Positions 48,340 to 57,544 of a stretch of DNA of 64,000 nt are shown piece after piece. Location: positions 62,001 through 126,000 of the forward strand of contig NZ_JALHPR010000010.1 of the NCBI RefSeq assembly GCF_022842375.1, in the 5' to 3' direction. The DNA comes from Elioraea sp. Lineage in GTDB: Bacteria; Pseudomonadota; Alphaproteobacteria; Acetobacterales; Acetobacteraceae. Each line of letters begins with the position of its first letter. Position 1 is the first letter of the stretch. Under the pieces are notes generated by a model that searched no databases, was not told where the DNA came from, and saw only the letters and a list, made by a program, of their open reading frames with translations. Both the position numbers and the translations under genes were made by a program.

Positions 48340-49113
48340 ATGAAGGTCGTCATCCTCGCAGGCGGCCTCGGCACGCGTCTCGCCGAGGAGACGGTGGTGC
48401 GGCCGAAGCCGATGGTCGAGATCGGCGGGCGGCCGATGCTCTGGCACATCATGAAGATCTACGCCCATTTCGGGCTGACGGACTTCGTCGTCTGCCTCGG
48501 CTACAAGGGCTACATGGTGAAGGAGTACTTCGCCAACTGGACGCTGCACCGCGCCGACGTGACGATCGACCTCGCCGCGAACACGCTGACGTACCATGAC
48601 ACCCCGGCCGAGCCCTGGCGCGTGACGCTGGCCGAGACGGGCGATGCGACAATGACGGGCGGGCGGCTCAAGCGCGTCGCGCGGCATCTCACGCCGGACG
48701 AGACGTTCTGCCTCACCTACGGCGATGGCGTCGCCGACATCGACATCGGCGCACTGCTCGCCTTCCACAGCGCGCACGGGCGCAAGGCGACGCTCACCGC
48801 TGTTCGCCCACCGGGTCGTTTCGGTGCGGTGGCGCTTGACGGCGACAGCGTCGCCCGCTTCATCGAGAAGCCGCAAGGCGATGGCGGCTTCATCAATGGC
48901 GGGTTCTTCGTGCTCGAACCCTCGGTGCTCGACGAGATCGACGGCGACGCGACAACCTGGGAAGCAGGCCCGCTGGAGCGCCTGGCCGCGCGGGGTGAGC
49001 TTCGTGCCTTCCGCCATGACGGCTTCTGGCAGCCGATGGACACGCTGCGCGACAAGGCTGTGCTGGAGGAGCACTGGCGCTCCGGCCGCGCGCCGTGGGC
49101 AATGTGGCCATGA
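48340..49113 (+). CDS. rfbF: Glucose-1-phosphate cytidylyltransferase
   Basis: A 257-residue enzyme making CDP-glucose from CTP and glucose-1-phosphate. The nucleotidyltransferase motif ILAGGLGTRLAEETVVRPKPMVEIGG and the RfbF-specific YHDTPAEPWRVTLAETG and LTYGDGVADIDI are present. It is the entry step to CDP-6-deoxyhexoses. It overlaps rfbG by ATGA, giving the standard rfbFG pair. Confidence 0.96.
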   Translation: MKVVILAGGLGTRLAEETVVRPKPMVEIGGRPMLWHIMKIYAHFGLTDFVVCLGYKGYMVKEYFANWTLHRADVTIDLAANTLTYHDTPAEPWRVTLAETGDATMTGGRLKRVARHLTPDETFCLTYGDGVADIDIGALLAFHSAHGRKATLTAVRPPGRFGAVALDGDSVARFIEKPQGDGGFINGGFFVLEPSVLDEIDGDATTWEAGPLERLAARGELRAFRHDGFWQPMDTLRDKAVLEEHWRSGRAPWAMWP

Positions 49114-50180
49114 CCGCGCCTCTGCCGAACCCTGCCTTCTGGGCAGGACAGAACGTCCTGCTCACCGGCCACACCGGCTTCAAGGGCGCCTGGCTTGCGC
49201 ACTGGCTCACCCGCCTCGGCGCGCGCGTGCACGGGTGCGCCTTGCCGGCAGAGCCTGGCGCGCGGGCGCTCGCCCCGCTCTGGTTCGGCATCGGCGAGAC
49301 GCTGGGGGACCTGCGCGACGCTTCGGCCATCGCCACGGCCGTTGCGGCAGCCGAACCGACCATGGTGCTGCATCTCGCGGCACAGGCGCTTGTCCCGCGC
49401 GGGTGGCATGATCCAGCATTGACGGTCTCCACGAATGTCGGCGGTACGGTGGCATTGTTGGAGGTGCTGCGCAGCGCACCCTCGCTCCGCGCCGTGCTGG
49501 TCGTGACCAGCGACAAGGTCTACCGCAACGACGATGGCGGCATCGCCTTCGCCGAGGATGCGCCGCTCGGCGGCGATGATCCGTATTCGGCGAGCAAGGC
49601 GGCCGTCGAGATCTTGCTCCCTGCTTGGCGCACGCTGTTCGCACAGCGCGGGATCACGCTCGGCACCGCGCGGGCGGGCAATGTCGTCGGTGGCGGCGAT
49701 TTCGGTGCCGCACGGCTGATCCCCGACACGGTATGCGCGGCAGCGGCAGGCAGGCCCGTCATGCTGCGCGCGCCAACCTCCACGCGACCCTGGCAGGATG
49801 TGCGCGACTGCCTGCGCGGCTACCTTCTCCACGCCGAAGCGCTGGCCGCACGCGGGGGGCTGGCCGCGCTCAACTTCGGTCCCTCGCCTGAAGCGCCTTG
49901 CCTGACGGCGGAGGCGATCGCCAGCCGCATCGCCGCGATCCTCGGCGCGCCCGCGCCGGTGTACGACCCGGCCGCCGCGATTGCCGAGAAGCGCTCGCTC
50001 TCGCTCGATCCCACCCGGGCGGCAGCGACGCTCGGCTGGCGCACGCTGCATGGTGCGGCGGAGGCGGTGGATGACGCAGCCCGCTTCTACCGCGCGCTCG
50101 CGGCCGGCGAGGATGCCGCGTGGCTGGCCGACGCTGCGCTCGACGCGCACGCTGCCCTGTGCCTGCGGGCGGCGGCATGA
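49110..50180 (+). CDS. rfbG: CDP-glucose 4,6-dehydratase
   Basis: A 356-residue short-chain dehydrogenase-type enzyme converting CDP-glucose to CDP-4-keto-6-deoxyglucose. The NAD motif is LLTGHTGFKGAWL (about residues 17-29) with the family-typical lysine, and the catalytic pair is Y159-SAS-K163. It overlaps rfbF and the methyltransferase by ATGA each, so the three are coupled. No rfbH (ascarylose 3-dehydrase) follows, hence the intermediate goes elsewhere, most likely to C-methylation. Confidence 0.95.
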   Translation: MTAPLPNPAFWAGQNVLLTGHTGFKGAWLAHWLTRLGARVHGCALPAEPGARALAPLWFGIGETLGDLRDASAIATAVAAAEPTMVLHLAAQALVPRGWHDPALTVSTNVGGTVALLEVLRSAPSLRAVLVVTSDKVYRNDDGGIAFAEDAPLGGDDPYSASKAAVEILLPAWRTLFAQRGITLGTARAGNVVGGGDFGAARLIPDTVCAAAAGRPVMLRAPTSTRPWQDVRDCLRGYLLHAEALAARGGLAALNFGPSPEAPCLTAEAIASRIAAILGAPAPVYDPAAAIAEKRSLSLDPTRAAATLGWRTLHGAAEAVDDAARFYRALAAGEDAAWLADAALDAHAALCLRAAA

Positions 50181-51448
50181 GCACGCTTCGCCCCATCGGC
50201 GGCGACGGGCATCGCACCTGCCGGTTCTGCGGCTCGCCCCTTTCGCTCAGCCTGGTCGATCTTGGTGACCAGCCCCTGGCAAATGCCTACCTGGCGGCAG
50301 ACGCACTGGCGCGCCCTGAACCGCACTACGCGCTGCATGCGCGGGTTTGCGGCGCCTGCCGCCTCGTGCAGGTGGGCGCTGCCGTGCCGCCGGAGGAAAT
50401 CTTCTCCGACTATGCCTATTTCTCCTCCGTCGCCGCGAGCTGGGTTGCGCACGCGGAACGGTATGCGCGGGCAATGCGAGACCGCCTCTCGCTCGGGCCC
50501 GCAAGCCGCGTCGTCGAGATCGCAAGCAATGACGGCTACCTGCTGCGCCACTTCGTCGCGATGGGAATCCCCTGCCTCGGCATCGAGCCTGCGGCGAACG
50601 TGGCGGCCGAGGCCGTGGCCTCAGGCGTGCCGACGGAGGTGGCGTTCTTCGGCCGCGAGACCGCGCGGCGGCTACGTGACCGTGACGGGCCGGCCGACCT
50701 GATCGCGGCCAACAACGTCTTCGCGCACGTGCCGGACCTGAACGACTTCGCCGCCGGCTTCGCGACGCTGCTGGCGCCAGCGGGCACGTTGACGGTCGAG
50801 TTCCCGCATCTGCTCAATCTGCTGCGAGAGCTCCAGTTCGATACGATCTATCACGAGCACTACTGCTATTTCTCGCTCGCCGCGGCCGAGCGTGTGCTCG
50901 CCGCCCAGGGCCTCGCGGTGTTCGACGTCGAGGAGCTTCCAACCCATGGCGGCAGCCTTCGCCTCTTCGTCGCGCATGCCGCGGCCGGCCGTACGGAAGG
51001 TGCCGGGCTTGCCGCGATCCGCGCGAAGGAACAGGCAGCCGGCCTGGACAGCGATGGGGCTTACGCCGGCTACGCCACCGCGTGCGAGGCGGTGCGCGAC
51101 GGGCTGATGGCATTCCTCGATCGCATGCGGGCGGAGGGCAGGCGCGTGGCCGCCTATGGCGCGGCTGCCAAGGGCAACACGCTGCTGAACTACTGCGGCA
51201 TCACGGCCGGAGATGGGCGCATCGCCTTCGTGGCCGATCGCGCACCCTCGAAGCAGGGGCGGTTCCTGCCAGGGTCGCACATCCCCATCCGCGCGCCGGA
51301 GGCGATCTTCGCCGAACGTCCCGATATCGTGTTGATCCTGCCCTGGAACATCCGACGCGAGATCGCGGCCGATCTCGCCGGCATCGCCGCCTGGGGCGGG
51401 CGCTTCGCCGTTGCCGTCCCCGCACTTTCGGTGTTCGACGCGCCGTGA
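50177..51448 (+). CDS. NDP-hexose C-methyltransferase
   Basis: A 423-residue SAM-dependent C-methyltransferase of the TylC3 type. It has an N-terminal zinc-binding cysteine set (CRFCG near residue 14 and CGACRLVQVG near 57), a SAM fold with VVEIASNDGYLLRHF (about residues 113-127), the YHEHYCYFS motif, and the C-terminal domain with AAYGAAAKGNTLLNY. It should add methyl to C3 of a 4-keto-6-deoxy sugar nucleotide. The product would be a branched 6-deoxyhexose. Overlaps its neighbours by ATGA and GTGA. Confidence 0.9.
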   Translation: MSTLRPIGGDGHRTCRFCGSPLSLSLVDLGDQPLANAYLAADALARPEPHYALHARVCGACRLVQVGAAVPPEEIFSDYAYFSSVAASWVAHAERYARAMRDRLSLGPASRVVEIASNDGYLLRHFVAMGIPCLGIEPAANVAAEAVASGVPTEVAFFGRETARRLRDRDGPADLIAANNVFAHVPDLNDFAAGFATLLAPAGTLTVEFPHLLNLLRELQFDTIYHEHYCYFSLAAAERVLAAQGLAVFDVEELPTHGGSLRLFVAHAAAGRTEGAGLAAIRAKEQAAGLDSDGAYAGYATACEAVRDGLMAFLDRMRAEGRRVAAYGAAAKGNTLLNYCGITAGDGRIAFVADRAPSKQGRFLPGSHIPIRAPEAIFAERPDIVLILPWNIRREIAADLAGIAAWGGRFAVAVPALSVFDAP

Positions 51449-51984
51449 CCCTCGCGATCTCTCCCACCCCGCTGCCGGGGCTGCTGCTGCTGCACAGCAT
51501 CGCACAGCAGGATGAGCGCGGCGGCTTCGCGCGGCTCCATTGCGCCGAAGCGATGGCCGAGGCAGGCTTTCGGATGACGGTGCAGCAGACCAACCTCTCG
51601 ACAAACCCGCGCCGCCACACGCTGCGCGGCCTTCACTGGCAGGATGCTCCCGCCGCTGAGGCGAAGATCGTCCGCTGCGTCGCGGGCAGCGTGTGGGACG
51701 TCGCGGTCGACCTCCGTCCCGCGAGCCCGACGTTCCGGCGCTGGTACGCGGAGGAACTCTCCGCCGCCAACGGCCGGGCGCTCGCCATCCCCGAGGGCTT
51801 CGCGCACGGCTTCATCACGCTCACCGGCGATGCCGCCGTGCTCTACCTCATGGGCGCGCGCTATGCGGCGGCGCTCGCCCGCGGCGCGCGGTATGACGAC
51901 CCAGCCTTCGCCATCGCCTGGCCAGCGGCGCCCGCGCTGATCGGTGCGCGCGACCTCACCTTCCCACCGTTCGGGACGGCCTGA
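51445..51984 (+). CDS. RmlC-like cupin sugar 3,5-epimerase
   Basis: A 179-residue cupin of the dTDP-4-keto-6-deoxyglucose 3,5-epimerase family. It starts at a GTG overlapping the methyltransferase stop as GTGA. The hallmark segments DERGGFARLHC, NLSTNPRRHTLRGLHWQ (catalytic His region) and WDVAVDLRPASPTFRRW are present, as is IPEGFAHGFITL. Here the substrate is probably the CDP-linked, C-methylated keto sugar, so epimerisation may be at C5 or C3 only. Confidence 0.88.
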   Translation: MTLAISPTPLPGLLLLHSIAQQDERGGFARLHCAEAMAEAGFRMTVQQTNLSTNPRRHTLRGLHWQDAPAAEAKIVRCVAGSVWDVAVDLRPASPTFRRWYAEELSAANGRALAIPEGFAHGFITLTGDAAVLYLMGARYAAALARGARYDDPAFAIAWPAAPALIGARDLTFPPFGTA

Positions 51985-52553
51985 TGCGCGCGCTCCTCGA
52001 CAGGCTCGCAGGCAGGCGGGCGGCACGGTTCCCGGCGCATGTCAGCATCGGCCGCCACACCTACGGCCTCGCCCCGCGCAACCTCGTGCGCCCGACGGCG
52101 GCGGCACCGATCACCGTCGGCGCCTTCTGCTCCGTCGGGCCCGACGTGCTGATCTTCGGCCAGGCGGACCATCCGACGCAGCTGGCGAGCACGTTTCCCT
52201 TCCGCGCGAAGCTGCTCGGCCGCGGCGACGTCGACGCGACGACGCGCGGCGGTGTCGTGATCGGCAACGACGTCTGGATCGGCGCGCGCGCGATGGTTCT
52301 CTCGGGCCTGACGGTCGGCGATGGCGCGGTGATCGGTGCTGGCGCGATCGTGACGCGCGATGTGCCGGCCTATGCCGTCGTCGCCGGCAACCCGGCACGG
52401 CAGCTCCGGCTGCGATTTGATGAAGCGACGATCGCCGCCCTGCTCGCGCTGCGCTGGTGGGACTGGCCGGATGCGCGCATCGCCGCGCTCGAGGATGCGT
52501 TCCATGGCCCGATCGAGGCCTTCCTGATCCGCGCGGGAGAGACACATGCCTGA
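51984..52553 (+). CDS. Left-handed beta-helix acyltransferase (CatB/WbbJ-like)
   Basis: A 189-residue hexapeptide-repeat O- or N-acyltransferase. Repeats such as VVIGNDVWIGARAMVLSGLT and VIGAGAIVTRDVPAYAV form the beta helix. The catalytic His is probably in FGQADHP (about residue 60). It transfers acetyl or another acyl group from CoA to a sugar. The start overlaps the epimerase stop, and its end overlaps the next glycosyltransferase by 8 bp. Confidence 0.88.
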   Translation: MRALLDRLAGRRAARFPAHVSIGRHTYGLAPRNLVRPTAAAPITVGAFCSVGPDVLIFGQADHPTQLASTFPFRAKLLGRGDVDATTRGGVVIGNDVWIGARAMVLSGLTVGDGAVIGAGAIVTRDVPAYAVVAGNPARQLRLRFDEATIAALLALRWWDWPDARIAALEDAFHGPIEAFLIRAGETHA

Positions 52554-53688
52554 ATTGCCACAGGGCTTCAGGCTGCTCGTCGTCGTCACCGGCCTCGGGC
52601 GCGGAGGAACGGAGCGTCACCTCGCCGCGGTGCTGCCGGCGCTGGTCGCGCGCGGTGCTGCCGTGCGCGTCATCGCGCTGCGCAAGGGCGGCGAGCTGGC
52701 GGACGCGCTGCGCGCCGGCGGCGTGGCGGTGGAGGAGGCAGGCACGCGCGTGGGCGGCGCGCTCGCGGTGCTGCGCGCGGCCCTGTTCTGGCGCCCGACC
52801 GTGACCCATTTCTTCCTGCCAGAGGCCTACCTGATCGGCGGGGTCGTCACCAACATCACGGGAGGCGGCAAGCGCGTGATGAGCCGCCGCAGCCTCAACG
52901 CGTACCAGACCGCACACCCACGCGCGGCGGAGCGCGAGCGGGCGCTGCACGCGCGGATGGATGCGCTCGTCGGCAACAGCGCTGCCATCTGCGCCGAGCT
53001 GGTCGCCGAGGGCGCGCCGCGCGGGCGTGTGGCGTTGTTGCGAAACGGCATCGTCATCGGCGCGCCCGCGGTGCCCCGCGCGGCGGTGCGCGAGAGCCTC
53101 GGCATCGGGCCTGACGCGCTGGTGATCACCTGCGTCGCCAACCTCATCCCCTACAAGGGCCATGCGGAGCTGATCGAGGCCTTCGGCCGTGCGCGGAAGC
53201 AGCTTCCGCCAGGCACCACGCTGGTGCTCGCGGGACGTGACGAGGGCATGGCGGTGGCCATCACCGCGCAGTCGGAGGCGCAGGCCTTCATCGACGATGT
53301 GCGCATCCTCGGCGAGCGGACCGACATCGCCGAGCTGCTCGGCGCCTCCGACATGTTCGTCCTCGCCTCGCACGAGGAAGGCTCGCCCAACGCGGTGATC
53401 GAGGCGATGGGTGCCGGGCTTCCCCCGATCGTCACCGATGTCGGCGGCAGCCCGGAAGCGGTTGGCGAGGCAGGCGTCGTCGTGCCGGCGCGCGATGCGG
53501 CGGCGCTGACCGAAGCGCTGGTCACCCTCGGCAGCGATGCGGGCTTGCGGGCGCGCCTCGGCGCCGCTGCGGCGGCGCGTGCGCGCAACGAATACGGCCT
53601 CGCCGCCTGCGTCGAGCGCTACGTCGCGCTCTATGCGGCGCTGATCGACGGCAGGGAGGCCGGCGCCGTGCTGCCGGCGCCTGTCTGA
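52546..53688 (+). CDS. Glycosyltransferase, GT4 family
   Basis: A 380-residue GT-B retaining glycosyltransferase. The N-terminal VTGLGRGGTERHLAAVLPAL has the usual GGxE-type loop; NLIPYKGHAELIEAF and the donor site ASHEEGSPNAVIEAMGAGLP (E-x7-E) mark the C-terminal Rossmann domain. It adds one sugar of the repeat unit; donor and acceptor cannot be told. It is coupled to the acyltransferase and followed by asnB after one base. Confidence 0.92.
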   Translation: MPELPQGFRLLVVVTGLGRGGTERHLAAVLPALVARGAAVRVIALRKGGELADALRAGGVAVEEAGTRVGGALAVLRAALFWRPTVTHFFLPEAYLIGGVVTNITGGGKRVMSRRSLNAYQTAHPRAAERERALHARMDALVGNSAAICAELVAEGAPRGRVALLRNGIVIGAPAVPRAAVRESLGIGPDALVITCVANLIPYKGHAELIEAFGRARKQLPPGTTLVLAGRDEGMAVAITAQSEAQAFIDDVRILGERTDIAELLGASDMFVLASHEEGSPNAVIEAMGAGLPPIVTDVGGSPEAVGEAGVVVPARDAAALTEALVTLGSDAGLRARLGAAAAARARNEYGLAACVERYVALYAALIDGREAGAVLPAPV

Positions 53689-53689
53689 C

Positions 53690-55579
53690 ATGTGCGGCAT
53701 TGCCGGGCTTCTCGTGCCGGGCGGGGCGCCCGAGGATGCGCTCATCCGCCGCGCCACCGCGATGGCGCGCGCGATCGCCCATCGCGGGCCCGACGGCGAA
53801 GGCGTGTGGGCGGAGGGCGAGAGCGGCATCGCGCTCGGCCATCGCCGGCTTGCGATCATCGACCTGACCGAGACGGGCCGGCAGCCGATGGCCTCTGCCT
53901 GCGGCCGCTACGTGCTGAGCTACAACGGCGAGATCTACAACCACGCCGACCTGCGCGCCGGGCTTGCCGCGCGCGGGGCGACGTTCCGCGGCAGTTCCGA
54001 CACCGAGGTGCTGCTCGCGCTGATCGCGCACGACGGACTGGCCGAGGCGCTGGCGGCGACCAACGGCATGTTCGCCCTGGCGCTGTGGGACCGTGCGTCG
54101 CGCACCCTCTCGCTCGCGCGCGACCGCTTCGGCCAGAAGCCGCTCGCCTATGGCTGGAACGGCCGCGCGTTCCTGTTCGGCTCGGAGCTCGGCGCGCTCG
54201 CCGCCGATGACGGGTTCGCCGCAACGCCGGACCGCGACGCGATCGCCGCGATGCTCGTCGCCGGGGCCGTGCCCGCGCCGCTCGCCGCACTCTCCGGCAT
54301 CCGCAAGCTGCCGCCGGGTGCGCTGCTGACGCTGCCTGCCGATGCCGCACCCGGAACGATGCCGACGCCCGTCACCTGGTGGTCGGCGGAGGCGGTCGTC
54401 GCTGCCGCGCGCCTCACGCCCTTCCAGGGCAGCGCAGGCGAGGCCGAGGAAGCGCTCGCGGCGCTGCTCGCCGATGCCGTCCGCCTCTGCCGGGTGGCGG
54501 ATGTGCCGCTCGGCGCGTTCCTCTCCGGGGGGATCGATTCGACCGCAGTCGTCGCGGCGATGCGGGACGGCGGCGCGCCGCCCCGAAGCTTCACCATCGG
54601 CTTCACCGAGGCGACCTTCGACGAGGCCCCGCACGCCGAGGCCGTGGCGAGGCACCTCGGCACTATGCACACGACGCTGACCGCCACGGAGGACGACGCG
54701 CTCGCCATCGTGCCGCAGCTCGGCGCGCTCTATGACGAGCCCTTCGCCGACAGCTCGCAGGTGCCCACCATCCTCGTCTCGCGCCTCGCGCGCCGGCACG
54801 TCACGGTCGTTCTGTCGGGTGACGGCGGCGACGAGATGTTCGGCGGCTATGACCGCTATCGCTGGCTGGCGCAGCTCGAGCGCGCGGCCAGCGTCGTGCC
54901 GCGGCCGCTGCATCCGCTCGCCGCGTGGATCGGGCGGACGGTCCGCGCTGTCTCACCTGCCGCGCGTATCGGCCGCGGCCTCGCGCTGCTCGATGCGCCC
55001 GGAACGGCAGGGCGCTACGCGCGGCTGATGGCCTCGTGGGACGACCCATCCGCGGCGCTGCCCGGCTCGCGCGCCGCGACACCGCCGGCTTGGGCCGATG
55101 CGTCCCCGCGCCGCGCCGCAATGCTGCACGACACGACGACCTACCTGCCCGACGATATCCTCGTGAAGCTCGATCGCGCGAGCATGGCGTCGGGGCTCGA
55201 GGCGCGCGTGCCGCTCCTCGATCACCGCATCCTCGCCTTCGCCGCCACGCTGCCCGATGGGCTGCTGTGGGATGGCCGCGGCGGCAAGGCGCCGCTGCGC
55301 GCGGTGGCGGAGCGTGCGGTGCCGCGCGCGCTGCTCGACCGCCCGAAGATGGGCTTCGGCGTGCCGCTGTTCCGCTGGCTCATCGGCCCGCTGCGCGCAT
55401 GGGCGGAGGCGCTGCTCACGCCCGCCCGGCTGCGCGAGGGCATCGGCTTCGATGCCGATGCCGTGCGGCGCCGCTGGGCGCGCCTGCTCGGGGGTGACCG
55501 GACGATGGCGCCGCAGGTCTGGGCGGTGCTGATGGTGCAGGCCTGGCTCGCCGCGCGCGGGGCGAGGGCGGTGGCATGA
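53690..55579 (+). CDS. asnB: Asparagine synthase-type amidotransferase
   Basis: A 629-residue two-domain enzyme: an N-terminal glutaminase (C2 in MCGIAGLLVP, RGPDGEG, YNGEIYNH) and a C-terminal synthetase with the PP-loop AFLSGGIDST. Normal members make asparagine, but copies within glycan clusters often amidate uronic acid sugars. The position here next to a UDP-sugar dehydrogenase favours that role, though true asparagine synthase cannot be excluded. It overlaps the next gene by ATGA. Confidence 0.92.
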   Translation: MCGIAGLLVPGGAPEDALIRRATAMARAIAHRGPDGEGVWAEGESGIALGHRRLAIIDLTETGRQPMASACGRYVLSYNGEIYNHADLRAGLAARGATFRGSSDTEVLLALIAHDGLAEALAATNGMFALALWDRASRTLSLARDRFGQKPLAYGWNGRAFLFGSELGALAADDGFAATPDRDAIAAMLVAGAVPAPLAALSGIRKLPPGALLTLPADAAPGTMPTPVTWWSAEAVVAAARLTPFQGSAGEAEEALAALLADAVRLCRVADVPLGAFLSGGIDSTAVVAAMRDGGAPPRSFTIGFTEATFDEAPHAEAVARHLGTMHTTLTATEDDALAIVPQLGALYDEPFADSSQVPTILVSRLARRHVTVVLSGDGGDEMFGGYDRYRWLAQLERAASVVPRPLHPLAAWIGRTVRAVSPAARIGRGLALLDAPGTAGRYARLMASWDDPSAALPGSRAATPPAWADASPRRAAMLHDTTTYLPDDILVKLDRASMASGLEARVPLLDHRILAFAATLPDGLLWDGRGGKAPLRAVAERAVPRALLDRPKMGFGVPLFRWLIGPLRAWAEALLTPARLREGIGFDADAVRRRWARLLGGDRTMAPQVWAVLMVQAWLAARGARAVA

Positions 55580-56451
55580 AGGCCTTCGTCACGGGCGCGA
55601 CGGGCTTCATCGGCCGGCACCTGGTTGGCCGGCTCGATGCCGCAGGCTACGCGGTGCACGCCCTGCTGCGCCGCGGCAGCGATGCGTCGCGGCTTCCAGC
55701 CGCGATTACGGCGCACCGCGAGCCCCCCGCGCTCGACGCGCTGCTCGCCACGATCAGGCCCGATGTCGTCCTGCATCTCGCGACGGAGTACCGCCACGGG
55801 CATGACCATGCCGCGATCGCACCGATGCTCGCCGCCAACGTCACGCTCGGCACGATGCTCGCCGATGCCGCCGCACGGGCCGGCGTTGGCGGCTTCGTCA
55901 CGCTCGGCACCGCCGCGCAGCATGCCGGGCCCGGTGGCGATGCGCCGGCAACACTCTATGCGGCGAGCAAGCAGGCCTTCGAGGTGCTGCTCGGCGCCAT
56001 CGCGCGCGCGGCCGGGCTTCCAACAGCCACGCTCCTGGTGTTCGAGACGTTCGGACCGGGCGACACGCGCGGGAAGATCCTCGACCGGATGATCGCCGCC
56101 GCGATGACCGGCGCGCCGCTCGACCTCTCCCCCGGCGAGCAGGCGATCGACCTCGTGCATGTCGATGACGTGGTGGGCGCGATCGTCCTGGCGGCCGAAG
56201 GGCTCGCCGCCGGCACGCTGCCGGCTGGCGGCCGCTTCGCCCTCTCCTCCGGCACGGCGGTTACCCTGCGTGACCTCGCAGGCCGTATCGAAGCGACGCT
56301 CGGCCGCCCGCTGCCGGCGCGCTGGGGTGCCCTCCCCTACCGCGCGGGCGAGATCATGCAGCCCTGGCGCGGCGGCGCGGCCCTGCCCGGCTGGCACCCA
56401 CGGCTCAGCCTCGATGCCTTCCTCGCGGCTGCGCGGGACCGCGTCGCTTGA
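55576..56451 (+). CDS. NAD-dependent epimerase/dehydratase, possible sugar 4-ketoreductase
   Basis: A 291-residue SDR enzyme with FVTGATGFIGRHL (about residues 4-16) and the catalytic YAASK in ATLYAASKQAFEVLL. It is shorter than most dehydratases and resembles the 4-ketoreductase/epimerase group. In this cluster it is a good candidate to reduce the C4 keto group of the CDP-C-methyl sugar. Alternatively it is an epimerase for the pseudaminic branch. Confidence 0.82.
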   Translation: MKAFVTGATGFIGRHLVGRLDAAGYAVHALLRRGSDASRLPAAITAHREPPALDALLATIRPDVVLHLATEYRHGHDHAAIAPMLAANVTLGTMLADAAARAGVGGFVTLGTAAQHAGPGGDAPATLYAASKQAFEVLLGAIARAAGLPTATLLVFETFGPGDTRGKILDRMIAAAMTGAPLDLSPGEQAIDLVHVDDVVGAIVLAAEGLAAGTLPAGGRFALSSGTAVTLRDLAGRIEATLGRPLPARWGALPYRAGEIMQPWRGGAALPGWHPRLSLDAFLAAARDRVA

Positions 56452-56518
56452 CCACCCACGACCCCCTGGCTACGCAGCACGGCAGCGCGCCGTGGGCGAC
56501 GCCCAATCCGGACAGAGC

Positions 56519-57544
56519 ATGACAGACGCGACGACCGACCCAGCACGCTTCTTCGATGGCAAGGCTGTTCTCGTGACCGGCGGCACCGGCAGCTTCGGCC
56601 GCGCCTTCGTCTCGGCCCTGCTGTCGCGGGCGACACCCCGCCGGCTCGTCGTGTTCTCGCGCGACGAACTCAAGCAGTACGAGATGGCGCAGGAGTTCGA
56701 GGCGAAGGACACGCGCGGCGTCGTCCGCTACTTCATCGGCGATGTGCGCGATGCGGCGCGGCTGACGCAAGCGCTCCGCGGCATCGACGTGGTGGTGCAC
56801 GCCGCGGCGCTGAAGCATGTAACGATTGCGGAATACAACCCCTTCGAATGCATCCGCACCAACGTGATGGGGGCGGAGAATGTCGCGCAGGCGGCGATCG
56901 CGGCGGGCGTGCAGCGCGTCATTGCGCTTTCGACCGACAAGGCGGCGAACCCGGCGAACCTCTACGGCGCGAGCAAGCTTGCCTCCGACAAGATCTTCAT
57001 CGCCGCCAACCACCTCGCCGGCCTCAACGGCTGCCGCTTCGCCGTCGTGCGCTACGGCAACGTCGTGGGCTCGCGCGGCTCGGTCGTGCCGCTGTTCCGC
57101 AAGCTGATCGCCGATGGGGCCGATCATCTGCCGATCACCGATCCGCGGATGACTCGGTTCTGGATCACGCTCGCCCAAGGGGTGGAGTTCGTGTGCTCCT
57201 CGGCGGCGATGATGACGGGGGGCGAGATCTTCGTGCCGAAGATCCCCTCGATGCGCATCGTCGACCTCGCCTCCGTCATGGCGCCTGGCCTGCCGCAGAA
57301 GGTCGTCGGCATCCGCCCGGGCGAGAAGCTGCACGAAGCGATGATCACCGAGGACGACGCGCGCTCGACGCTCGACCTCGGTGACCGTTACGTGATCGAG
57401 CCGTCCATCGTCATGTACCACCGCGGTGACATGCGCGCGGCCGGCGGCGTGCCGGTGCCCGACGGGTTCCGCTACGCGAGCGACAGCAACAGCGAGTGGC
57501 TCGACGGCCCCGGCCTCACGCGGCTTCTGGAGCAGGCGGGATGA
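56519..57544 (+). CDS. pseB: UDP-N-acetylglucosamine 4,6-dehydratase (inverting)
   Basis: A 341-residue SDR enzyme starting pseudaminic acid synthesis by turning UDP-GlcNAc into UDP-4-keto-6-deoxy-L-AltNAc. Motifs VLVTGGTGSFG, the KHVTIAEYNPFECIRTNVMG stretch, STDKAANPANLYGASKLASD (catalytic lysine and YxxxK) and the C-terminal EKLHEAMITEDDAR are those of PseB. It overlaps pseC by ATGA. The 67 bp before it contains no other gene. Confidence 0.95.
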   Translation: MTDATTDPARFFDGKAVLVTGGTGSFGRAFVSALLSRATPRRLVVFSRDELKQYEMAQEFEAKDTRGVVRYFIGDVRDAARLTQALRGIDVVVHAAALKHVTIAEYNPFECIRTNVMGAENVAQAAIAAGVQRVIALSTDKAANPANLYGASKLASDKIFIAANHLAGLNGCRFAVVRYGNVVGSRGSVVPLFRKLIADGADHLPITDPRMTRFWITLAQGVEFVCSSAAMMTGGEIFVPKIPSMRIVDLASVMAPGLPQKVVGIRPGEKLHEAMITEDDARSTLDLGDRYVIEPSIVMYHRGDMRAAGGVPVPDGFRYASDSNSEWLDGPGLTRLLEQAG

